Positions 1-4,870 of a DNA stretch of 5,487 nt are shown here, piece by piece (within the stretch, counting starts at the first letter, position 1; each line of letters begins with the position of its first letter). The stretch is taken from assembly GCA_905371865.1 (NCBI GenBank), contig CAJPNA010000103.1, positions 1 to 5,487 of the forward strand, given 5' to 3'. Position numbers and translations under genes: made by a program. The notes under the pieces are model-generated. The model made no database searches. It saw only the letters and a list, made by a program, of their open reading frames with translations, and was not told the origin of the DNA. The DNA comes from an uncultured Carnobacterium sp. Lineage in GTDB: Bacteria > Bacillota > Bacilli > Lactobacillales > Aerococcaceae.

Positions 1-731
1 ATATGTGGATGAATCTTTAAAGTTAGTCCACTTTCTTGAATTAGTTTTTCTAAAATATAACGAACTCCATTAGTTGTAAGAGGATCCCCTAAATGATTCA
101 CAAACACGAAAAGATGCTCCTTCCTTTCTTTAGCCATAAGATCCTTTCGTCCTTCTTCAAGATAAGTTTCTAAGGCAGTCCGAGCAAAATCTCCAATCGG
201 TACATATCTTTCTTTTGATCCCTTACCAATAACTAAAATAATGCTATTTTCAAGGTCTAATTGCTCAAGAGTTAAATTCGTTAACTCACTGACACGCATA
301 CCTGTAGCATATAATACTTCGACTAGAGCTTTATTACGTTGGTCTAAAGACTGATTTCCATCAATAGAATCGATAAATTTTTCAATTTCATCTTCATAGA
401 AAAACTCTGGAAGACGCATTTTTCCCTTTTTATAACTGACTGACGCAAAAGGATTTGATTCTACTCCTTTTCGTTCTACCAAAAAATGATAAAAAGAACG
501 TAAACTTGAAAGGAACCGAGAAATACTTGAACGATTATAGTTTTCACGATGTAAAACTCCTAAATAGATTCGAACATCAACGACAGATACATCGTTCCAT
601 GACATAATTGGAACTTCTGTTAAGTAATCGCAGAAATGTTGAATATCTCGTTCGTACGCATGAATCGTCTCTGGCGAATAACGTCGTTCAACTTTTAAAT
701 ACGCTAAGAAATCTTGCATTTCATTCTTCAT
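1..731 (-). CDS. xerC: Tyrosine recombinase XerC, C-terminal part cut off by the window edge
   Basis: Site-specific tyrosine recombinase that, with XerD in most bacteria, resolves chromosome dimers at dif during division. The visible 243 residues have an N-terminal SAM-like core-binding domain (about 1-85, including DFLAYLKVERRYSPETI) and the start of the catalytic domain. The first catalytic arginine is R146 in ATGMRVSELTNL, and the beta-hairpin lysine is K170 in GKGSKERYVPIG. The frame leaves the window at IHPH, so H243 is probably the histidine of the HxLRH block. The remaining catalytic Arg, His and Tyr lie off the edge, and about 50 residues are missing by family length. Two ATGs are adjacent, at 734 and 731. 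I chose 731 because it sits 6 nt from the AGGAGG, against 3 nt for 734. The family call is firm. XerC rather than XerD rests on its position next to topA, which matches the usual topA-(trmFO)-xerC-hslVU-codY order. Confidence 0.93.
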   Translation of the reverse strand, partial: MKNEMQDFLAYLKVERRYSPETIHAYERDIQHFCDYLTEVPIMSWNDVSVVDVRIYLGVLHRENYNRSSISRFLSSLRSFYHFLVERKGVESNPFASVSYKKGKMRLPEFFYEDEIEKFIDSIDGNQSLDQRNKALVEVLYATGMRVSELTNLTLEQLDLENSIILVIGKGSKERYVPIGDFARTALETYLEEGRKDLMAKERKEHLFVFVNHLGDPLTTNGVRYILEKLIQESGLTLKIHPH

Positions 732-737
732 CATCTT

Positions 738-743
738 CCTCCT
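738..743 (-). promoter_or_regulatory. Ribosome binding site of xerC
   Basis: A perfect AGGAGG on the minus strand. It is 3 nt from the ATG at 734 and 6 nt from the ATG at 731, so it favours the second ATG as the start. A further in-frame ATG at 722 (Met4) is too far away to be preferred. Confidence 0.85.
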
Positions 744-750
744 ATCGTAA

Positions 751-779
751 ACTTTATCACAGAAAGCACTTTCTTACAA
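751..779 (-). promoter_or_regulatory. Candidate promoter of xerC
   Basis: On the minus strand TTGTAA (779-774) is followed after 17 nt by TAAAGT (756-751). Each matches the sigma-A consensus at 4 of 6 positions. An overlapping alternative is an extended -10, TGT followed by GATAAA (758-753). Either would start transcription only a few bases before the Shine-Dalgarno, giving a very short leader. A perfect TTGACA at 791-786 lies slightly upstream but has no acceptable -10 at 16-18 nt. The spacer also holds a small inverted repeat, AGAAAG-TG-CTTTCT. A promoter is expected here because a terminator closes topA upstream, but the exact elements are uncertain. Confidence 0.35.
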
Positions 780-782
780 CCG

Positions 783-807
783 AATTGTCAAAATTTTCCC
801 GACAATT
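783..807. promoter_or_regulatory. Palindrome AATTGTC-N11-GACAATT upstream of xerC
   Basis: Perfect 7-bp arms at 783-789 and 801-807, with half-site centres 18 bp apart. One arm contains most of a TTGACA hexamer (791-786, minus strand). The geometry would fit a dimeric repressor site, but I do not recognise it as the operator of a known regulator. Chance is possible in AT-rich sequence. Confidence 0.3.
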
Positions 808-825
808 AAACCAAATTTAATAAAC

Positions 826-948
826 AGGATGTGAGACATCGCGTTTAGAAATGGAACGTTGGACCGGAATACCGTAAACGGTCAATAAGACCGTGAGGAT
901 ATTACGGGAAACGCACGCCATTTCTGCGATGACGAACTCAACTAAAAT
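826..948. repeat. Array unit 1
   Basis: The outer stem pairs CATCGC (837-842) with GCGATG (926-931). The bulge is GTTT (843-846). The inner stem pairs AGAAATGG (847-854) with CCATTTCT (918-925). The interior carries GGACCGGAATACCGTAAACG, which can fold as GACCG/CGGTC or as a smaller ACCG/CGGT hairpin. It is a close relative of unit 5, with about fourteen differences in 123 bp. Confidence 0.8.
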
Positions 949-1087
949 AGGATACGAGGGCGAACGCTCAGGACTGAAACACTGGACCGAGATGACGGAA
1001 GGAACGTGAAACGTTCTGCGTACGTCTCGGGAAGCAAAACTTCACAGTGCGAAGTTTTGCAGTCCTGTGAGCCCGAGTTCAACTTCA
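949..1087. repeat. Array unit 2, longest
   Basis: The outer stem GGGC (958-961) pairs with GCCC (1071-1074). The bulge is GAAC (962-965). The inner stem AGGACTG (970-976) pairs with CAGTCCT (1060-1066) and can extend outward over a mismatch. Three interior hairpin stems are visible: CCGAGA/TCTCGG (987-992 with 1025-1030), GAACGT/ACGTTC with a GAA loop (1002-1016), and CAAAACTTC/GAAGTTTTG (1035-1043 with 1051-1059). The interior differs from the other units. Confidence 0.8.
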
Positions 1088-1211
1088 AGGATGTGAGAAA
1101 AGGCGTTCATAGGCGATGACGGTTCGCAGGTTAGCCGGAAAGGACTGTTTACAGTCGTTCGGACTAACTTCGAAAGGCTTGAGCCTATGCCTTTTCGAAC
1201 TCAACTAGATC
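1088..1211. repeat. Array unit 3
   Basis: The outer stem GAAAAGGC (1097-1104) pairs with GCCTTTTC (1189-1196). The bulge is GTTC (1105-1108). The inner stem ATAGGC (1109-1114) pairs with GCCTAT (1183-1188). The interior contains a long arm of three blocks: GTTAG/CTAAC (1130-1134 with 1164-1168), CGGAA/TTCGG (1136-1140 with 1158-1162) and GACTG/CAGTC (1143-1147 with 1152-1156). The C1135/A1163 position becomes a G-U pair only in a minus-strand transcript. Confidence 0.8.
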
Positions 1212-1333
1212 AGGATACGAGGAAAAGCGGTTTGAAACGAATCACTGGAGACAAACACCACAAAGACTCGGAACGAGTTGGGTGGTGTTTGTCGAAGTGG
1301 ACGTCGTTTCAGCTTTTCCGTGTTCAACTAAAA
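1212..1333. repeat. Array unit 4
   Basis: The outer stem GGAAAAGC (1221-1228) pairs with GCTTTTCC (1312-1319). The bulge is GGTT (1229-1232). The inner stem TGAAACGA (1233-1240) pairs with TCGTTTCA (1304-1311). Further in are CACT/AGTG (1243-1246 with 1296-1299) and a 12-bp stem GACAAACACCAC/GTGGTGTTTGTC (1250-1261 with 1282-1293). The whole unit can therefore form a single long interrupted hairpin. Confidence 0.8.
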
Positions 1334-1456
1334 AGGATACGAGACATCGCGCTCAGAAACGGAACGTTGGACCGGAATACCGTAAACGGTCTGTAAGAGC
1401 GTGCGGATATTTCGGGAAACGCACGCCATTTCTGCGATGTCGAGCTCAACTACAAC
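1334..1456. repeat. Array unit 5, close copy of unit 1
   Basis: The outer stem GACATCGC (1343-1350) pairs with GCGATGTC (1434-1441). The bulge is GCTC (1351-1354). The inner stem AGAAACGG (1355-1362) pairs with CCATTTCT (1426-1433), with one C/A position (1360/1428) that is a G-U pair in the minus-strand RNA. An interior hairpin GCGTGCG/CGCACGC lies around 1399-1425. Unit 1 shares the rest of the interior almost base for base. Confidence 0.8.
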
Positions 1457-1520
1457 AGGATACGAGGAAAAGCGGTTAGAAATGGAACGTTGGAAAATCC
1501 TTCACTGTGTGAAGGATTTG
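1457..1520. repeat. Array unit 6, truncated and mosaic
   Basis: It begins like unit 4 (AGGATACGAGGAAAAGCGG) and switches at about 1477 to the unit 1 sequence (TTAGAAATGGAACGTTGGA). It then has its own 11-bp hairpin AAATCCTTCAC/GTGAAGGATTT with a 3-nt loop (1495-1519). The right arms of the outer and inner stems and the closing GARYTCAACT are absent. It therefore looks broken or recombined at the array edge nearest topA. Confidence 0.7.
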
Positions 1521-1680
1521 GGTATGGGCAATACGAATTATATAATAATACAAATAGATAAGACATTAGTTCATAAGTTGTTTTCAGACTCAGCCCACTC
1601 TCGTAAAATAACTACTCTAATTGAATCAACTTCAATATTCAACTGGAATATATCAACGCACTAGTATTATTCCCGTAAAA
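1521..1680. other. AT-rich spacer between array and topA terminator, no gene seen
   Basis: About 31% GC (49 of 160). I see no ORF with a ribosome binding site and no convincing promoter. TATAAT-like sequence around 1537-1546 has no matching -35 on either strand. A small hairpin can form from TTGAAT/ATTCAA around 1620-1640. The minus strand carries GAGAGTGGG at 1602-1594. No trace of a trmFO coding sequence is recognisable. Confidence 0.6.
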
Positions 1681-1718
1681 TGAAAAGAGCACCCAGATTT
1701 CTCCAAGTGCTCTTTTCA
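1681..1718 (-). terminator. Intrinsic terminator of topA
   Basis: On the minus strand TGAAAAGAGCAC (1718-1707) pairs perfectly with GTGCTCTTTTCA (1692-1681), and TTTT follows directly. The RNA stem can extend inward by five more pairs (three of them G-U) to a GAAA tetraloop at 1701-1698. The stem starts on the base after the topA stop codon. The three wobbles pair only in the minus-strand transcript, so the terminator is built for topA transcription. Confidence 0.9.
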
Positions 1719-3791
1719 TTATTTTTGAACATCCTCTTTGTAATCGCAATTACTACACGCAATTTGTTTTCCACCACGACCTTTTTTCTCAACTAAGTAG
1801 TGGTCACATTTTGGACAATTACGTCCTACTGGTTTATCCCATGAAACGAACTCACATTCAGGATAACGATCACAACCATAGAAGATACGATTTTTCTTCG
1901 ACTTACGTTCAATCACTTTCCCTTTGCCACAAGTTGGACATGTAATCCCAATATCTTTAACAATGGCTTGTGTATGATGACATTCTGGGAAATTGCTACA
2001 TGCGTAGAATTTACCAAAGCGACCTAATTTAATCACCATCGGATGGCCGCATTTTTCACAGTTAAATCCAGCTGGTTCATCTTTAATCTGAACTTTCTCG
2101 ATTTCTACTTCCGCTTTATCCACTTCAATCTTAAACGGTTGGTAGAACTTATCGATAACTTGTACCCACTCTTCTTTTCCTTCTTCTACAAGGTCGAGAT
2201 TATCTTCCATAGAAGCTGTAAAATGTGTATCGACAATGTTCGGGAAGTATTGTTCGATAATTTGATGAACGACATATCCAAGCTCTGTTGGTTCAAAACG
2301 CTTAGAAACTAATTTAACGTAGTAACGTTTTTGGATTGTTTCGATTGTTGGTGCATATGTTGATGGACGACCAACACCGATTTCTTCTAATGTTTTAATT
2401 AAAGTAGCTTCAGAATAACGTGCAGGCGGTTGTGTGAAATGTTGTTCAGGGTTTAGTTTTGCTAATTGAACTTCATCCCCAACTTGCATTTCTGGAAGTA
2501 CGTTTCCTTTTTTTGCTTCTGAATTATCTTGATATACCTTTTGATAACCTGCAAACTTAATTGTAGATCCATTTGCCTTAAACACATGATCGTCTTGTTC
2601 TAAGTCTACTTGTACAGTGTCATAGATAGCTGCAGTCATTTGGCTAGCAACAAATCGAGACCAAATTAAGGTGTACAATTTTAATTGATCTTTCGTTAAA
2701 TAACTTGCGATTGAATCAGGTGTACGTAAAACAGATGATGGACGAATCGCTTCATGCGCATCTTGAGCTCCCTCAGCGTTCTTTACAGTGCGTTTAGTTG
2801 CAAGACAGTACTCTTTACCAAATTCTTTTTCAATGAACTCAGAAGCCTCGTTTTGAGCAGATGCTGAAATTCGAGTTGAGTCTGTACGCATATACGTAAT
2901 CAAACCGACTGAACCACTACGTCCAAGAGATACCCCTTCATAAAGTTGTTGAGCTACAATCATCGTTTTGCGCGTTCTGAAGTTCAAGCGATTTGAAGCA
3001 TCTTGTTGCAAGCTACTTGTTGTAAATGGAGCTGCAGGATTACGACGACGTTCTTTCTTCGTTACTTTAGTAACTTTGAATGGTTTCTTCTCAGAAAGTT
3101 CGTCCATTACTGATTTCACAGTCGCTTCTTTATCTAAAGACGCTTTCTCAGCAGTTGTACCATAATAATTTGCTGTGAAAGATTTCTTTTCTTTTTTGAA
3201 TTGTCCTTCAAGAGTCCAATATTCTTCTGGAACGAATGCTTTAATTTCATTTTCACGATCAATAATTAATTTTACAGCGATACTTTGAACACGACCAGCA
3301 CTCAATCCTTTTTTCACTTTCTTCCACAAAATAGGAGATAAAGTGTAACCTACAAGGCGGTCTAAAATACGACGTGCTTGTTGAGCATCAACTAAATCCA
3401 TGTCAATCATTCTAGGATTCTTAAAGGCTTCTTTAATTGCATCTTTTGTAATCTCATTGAATTCCACACGAATAGGCTCGTTTAAATCAAGTCCTAATAA
3501 ATGTGCTAAATGCCAAGAAATAGCTTCTCCTTCTCTATCCGGGTCACTTGCAAGATAAACTGCATCTGCTTTGGCTGCTTCCTTTTTAAGAGACTTAATT
3601 AAATCGCCCTTTCCTCGAATCGAAATATAATGAGGTTCATAATTATTTTCAATATCTACACCCATTTTACTCTTAGGTAAATCTCTTAAGTGACCTTTAC
3701 TTGCGACCACTTTAAAATTTTTTCCCAAATAGCGTTCAATGGTTTTAGCTTTTGTAGGAGACTCTACAATCACTAAGTTTTGCTTCACCAT
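1719..3791 (-). CDS. topA: DNA topoisomerase I (type IA)
   Basis: Relaxes negative supercoils by passing strands through a transient single-strand break, balancing gyrase in the nucleoid. At 690 residues it is the usual length for Firmicute TopA and looks intact. The N-terminal Toprim domain (about 3-115) starts LVIVESPTKAKTIERYLG, with E10 as the conserved glutamate and D83-x-D85-x-E87 in SDPDREGEA binding magnesium. The active-site tyrosine is Y300 in LITYMRTDSTRIS. Three C-terminal zinc-binding motifs follow, with cysteines at 578/581/598/604, 618/621/640/646 and 659/662/679/682. The second finger carries the longer loop. The ATG is set by GGAAGGAG 7 nt upstream and by the conserved N-terminus. 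It has its own promoter downstream of dprA and its own terminator, so it can be transcribed as a single gene, although readthrough from rnhB-dprA is possible because no strong terminator separates them. Confidence 0.98.
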   Translation of the reverse strand: MVKQNLVIVESPTKAKTIERYLGKNFKVVASKGHLRDLPKSKMGVDIENNYEPHYISIRGKGDLIKSLKKEAAKADAVYLASDPDREGEAISWHLAHLLGLDLNEPIRVEFNEITKDAIKEAFKNPRMIDMDLVDAQQARRILDRLVGYTLSPILWKKVKKGLSAGRVQSIAVKLIIDRENEIKAFVPEEYWTLEGQFKKEKKSFTANYYGTTAEKASLDKEATVKSVMDELSEKKPFKVTKVTKKERRRNPAAPFTTSSLQQDASNRLNFRTRKTMIVAQQLYEGVSLGRSGSVGLITYMRTDSTRISASAQNEASEFIEKEFGKEYCLATKRTVKNAEGAQDAHEAIRPSSVLRTPDSIASYLTKDQLKLYTLIWSRFVASQMTAAIYDTVQVDLEQDDHVFKANGSTIKFAGYQKVYQDNSEAKKGNVLPEMQVGDEVQLAKLNPEQHFTQPPARYSEATLIKTLEEIGVGRPSTYAPTIETIQKRYYVKLVSKRFEPTELGYVVHQIIEQYFPNIVDTHFTASMEDNLDLVEEGKEEWVQVIDKFYQPFKIEVDKAEVEIEKVQIKDEPAGFNCEKCGHPMVIKLGRFGKFYACSNFPECHHTQAIVKDIGITCPTCGKGKVIERKSKKNRIFYGCDRYPECEFVSWDKPVGRNCPKCDHYLVEKKGRGGKQIACSNCDYKEDVQK

Positions 3792-3798
3792 TAAATGG

Positions 3799-3806
3799 CT
3801 CCTTCC
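3799..3806 (-). promoter_or_regulatory. Ribosome binding site of topA
   Basis: GGAAGGAG on the minus strand, 7 nt before the ATG at 3791. It confirms the annotated start. Confidence 0.85.
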
Positions 3807-3834
3807 ATCATTACTCTGTCTAATATTAAAATAT

Positions 3835-3849
3835 CAGGCAAAAAGCCTG
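3835..3849 (-). promoter_or_regulatory. Small hairpin in the topA leader
   Basis: CAGGC and GCCTG are separated by five T on the minus strand and followed by ATATTTTAATATT. The hairpin lies about 30 nt downstream of the predicted topA transcription start and 29 nt before the Shine-Dalgarno. It could be a weak terminator or pause site, a stabilising 5' structure, or incidental. The 5-bp stem and interrupted T-run make efficient termination unlikely. Confidence 0.4.
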
Positions 3850-3882
3850 TATTTAACGAGATTGTTTAAATTGTCTTTTGTC

Positions 3883-3911
3883 ATCATATCTAAACACATT
3901 CTTTTTGTCAA
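3883..3911 (-). promoter_or_regulatory. Sigma-A promoter of topA
   Basis: On the minus strand a perfect TTGACA (3911-3906) is followed after exactly 17 nt by TATGAT (3888-3883), 11 of 12 consensus bases. Transcription should start near 3876, giving a leader of about 85 nt. In other bacteria topA promoters respond to supercoiling. Nothing here shows that directly. Confidence 0.85.
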
Positions 3912-3938
3912 GGCAACAAATTATCTCTTATAGTTTTT

Positions 3939-4805
3939 TTATGGAAAGTAATGTAAATTATTATCAATGGTTTCAGCACTAGAAACTAAACAAGCTCCAG
4001 CTTCAATAAGTTGATTCGTTCCTTTTGAATGAGATGAAAAAATACTTCCAGGAATAGCAAATACTTCTCTATTTTCACTCAAAGCGATATTAGCAGTAAT
4101 TAGACTACCACTTTTCTCTTTAGCTTCTATCACACAAACACCATGGCTTAATCCCGCTATGATGCGATTTCGGTAAGGAAAATGAAACTTCAAAGGTCGA
4201 CTTCCTAAAGGATACTCAGAAATAATAAGCCCTTTTTCCCCTATTTCTTTATAGAGATTGGCATTTTCAGGTGGATATACAACATCTAATCCACTTCCTA
4301 TAACCGCTATCGTTTTTCCATTATTCTTCAAGCATTCTCTATGAGCTAAAGAATCCACTCCTTTAGCTAGACCGCTGATAATTCCGATTTTTTTCTGCAC
4401 TAAATCCTGTACAATAGTTTTCGTACATTGTTTTGCATAGTTTGAATGTTCTCTAGAACCTACTAAAGCGACTAATCTCTCATTTAACAAAGACATTTCT
4501 CCTTTATAGAAAAGAACAATCGGAGGTAAATAAATTTCTTTTAATCGTCTTGGATATGCAGCATCCAAAATGGTCAATACTTTTACTTTTTCAACTTTCA
4601 TTTTTTCAAAAGAAGCTAACCAATCAAATGTCTCTAACCATTTAGAAGTTACTTCGGGTAAGCTGAATTTTACATCTCCTAAAACAAAAGGATGATTTAA
4701 AGAAACATCATCATTCAATTTTTGAAACAATTCATAAAACTGTTTACTATTTAAAGTTTCACTAATCGCTATTCCAATTAATAGTTTTCTTTTTGTTATT
4801 AACAT
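3939..4805 (-). CDS. dprA: DNA processing protein DprA (Smf family)
   Basis: Cytoplasmic protein that binds single-stranded DNA entering during natural transformation, protects it and loads RecA. At 288 residues it has the usual length for Gram-positive DprA. The poorly conserved N-terminal third (1-110) precedes the extended Rossmann fold. Visible landmarks are VALVGSREHSNYAKQ (112-126), SGLAKGVDSLAH (144-155), VIGSGLDVVYPPE (168-180), FPYRNRIIAGLS (209-220), KSGSLITA (231-238) and GTNQLIEAG (262-270). There is no obvious C-terminal winged-helix extension. The ATG is supported by GGAAGGAG 7 nt upstream. It follows rnhB by 65 nt and is probably cotranscribed with it, as I see no promoter in the gap. 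That gap folds into a hairpin covering the ribosome binding site, listed separately. DprA alone does not prove competence, since the gene is widespread in species not known to transform. Confidence 0.97.
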   Translation of the reverse strand: MLITKRKLLIGIAISETLNSKQFYELFQKLNDDVSLNHPFVLGDVKFSLPEVTSKWLETFDWLASFEKMKVEKVKVLTILDAAYPRRLKEIYLPPIVLFYKGEMSLLNERLVALVGSREHSNYAKQCTKTIVQDLVQKKIGIISGLAKGVDSLAHRECLKNNGKTIAVIGSGLDVVYPPENANLYKEIGEKGLIISEYPLGSRPLKFHFPYRNRIIAGLSHGVCVIEAKEKSGSLITANIALSENREVFAIPGSIFSSHSKGTNQLIEAGACLVSSAETIDNNLHYFP

Positions 4806-4862
4806 AAATAAACTCCTTCCGGTAAATAGTTTTCAAAACTATTTACGAGAAAGAGTTTATTT
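4806..4862 (-). promoter_or_regulatory. Long hairpin masking the dprA ribosome binding site
   Basis: In the minus-strand RNA the arm 4862-4835 folds back on 4833-4806. The inner 12 pairs are perfect around a single central base (4834). After one C/C mismatch (4847/4821) come 15 more pairs, two of them G-U. The stem ends on the base just before the dprA ATG and begins 8 nt after the rnhB stop codon. No U-tract follows, so it is not a standard terminator. Control of dprA translation, or RNase III cleavage between the two genes, are both reasonable readings. Confidence 0.75.
4813..4820 (-). promoter_or_regulatory. Ribosome binding site of dprA, inside the hairpin
   Basis: GGAAGGAG on the minus strand, 7 nt before the ATG at 4805. 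All eight bases are paired in the predicted stem, with partners at 4848-4855. Confidence 0.85.
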
Positions 4863-4870
4863 TTGGAACT

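Larger units (their letters stand above)
826..1520. repeat. Array of six structured repeat units of unknown family
   Basis: Five complete units and one truncated unit sit head to tail between topA and xerC. Starts are marked by AGGAT at 826, 949, 1088, 1212, 1334 and 1457, giving unit lengths of 123, 139, 124, 122 and 123 bp. Every unit opens with AGGAT followed by GTGAG or ACGAG. Units 1 and 3 close with GAACTCAACT, unit 5 with GAGCTCAACT, unit 2 with GAGTTCAACT and unit 4 with GTGTTCAACT. Between these ends each complete unit has an outer stem, a 4-nt bulge on the left arm only, an inner stem and variable interior hairpins. Unit 5 is 52% GC (64 of 123) against about 31% in the stretch at 1521-1680. 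No ribosome binding sites or credible proteins are present. It could be a tandem structured RNA, a family of small mobile DNA elements, or protein-binding palindromes. Confidence refers to the repeat itself, not to a function. Confidence 0.85.

Noticed and set aside
608..820. Plus-strand ORF of 70 codons opposite the xerC start
   Set aside because: It is antisense to the well-supported xerC coding sequence and its promoter region, has a low-complexity serine run and no recognisable domain.
826..1520. CRISPR array
   Set aside because: Conserved parts are not a single short direct repeat with uniform spacers. Unit interiors are self-complementary and two units are nearly identical. No cas genes are present.
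826..1520. Integron attC cassette array
   Set aside because: GTTGAGT on the minus strand matches the GTTRRRY core, but there is no paired RYYYAAC box at the other end of each unit, and no cassette ORFs or integron integrase. xerC here is the housekeeping recombinase.
826..1520. Single insertion sequence or MITE
   Set aside because: No transposase, no terminal inverted repeats bounding the whole array and no target-site duplication could be seen at 826 or 1520.
1537..1565. Minus-strand promoter for the array with TATAAT at 1542-1537
   Set aside because: The hexamer at the right distance upstream (TGTCTT) does not resemble TTGACA, and the area is so AT-rich that a TATAAT is expected by chance.
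1187..1664. Three overlapping plus-strand ORFs (65-87 codons) inside the repeat array
   Set aside because: They run through array units in different frames, lack ribosome binding sites, and their apparent peptide repeats only reflect the repeated DNA.
2043..3165. Plus-strand ORFs within topA
   Set aside because: They are antisense shadows of the intact topoisomerase gene, without ribosome binding sites or recognisable products.
4806..4862. Intrinsic terminator between rnhB and dprA
   Set aside because: On the minus strand the stem is followed by the dprA ATG, not by a U-tract. It also contains the dprA Shine-Dalgarno.
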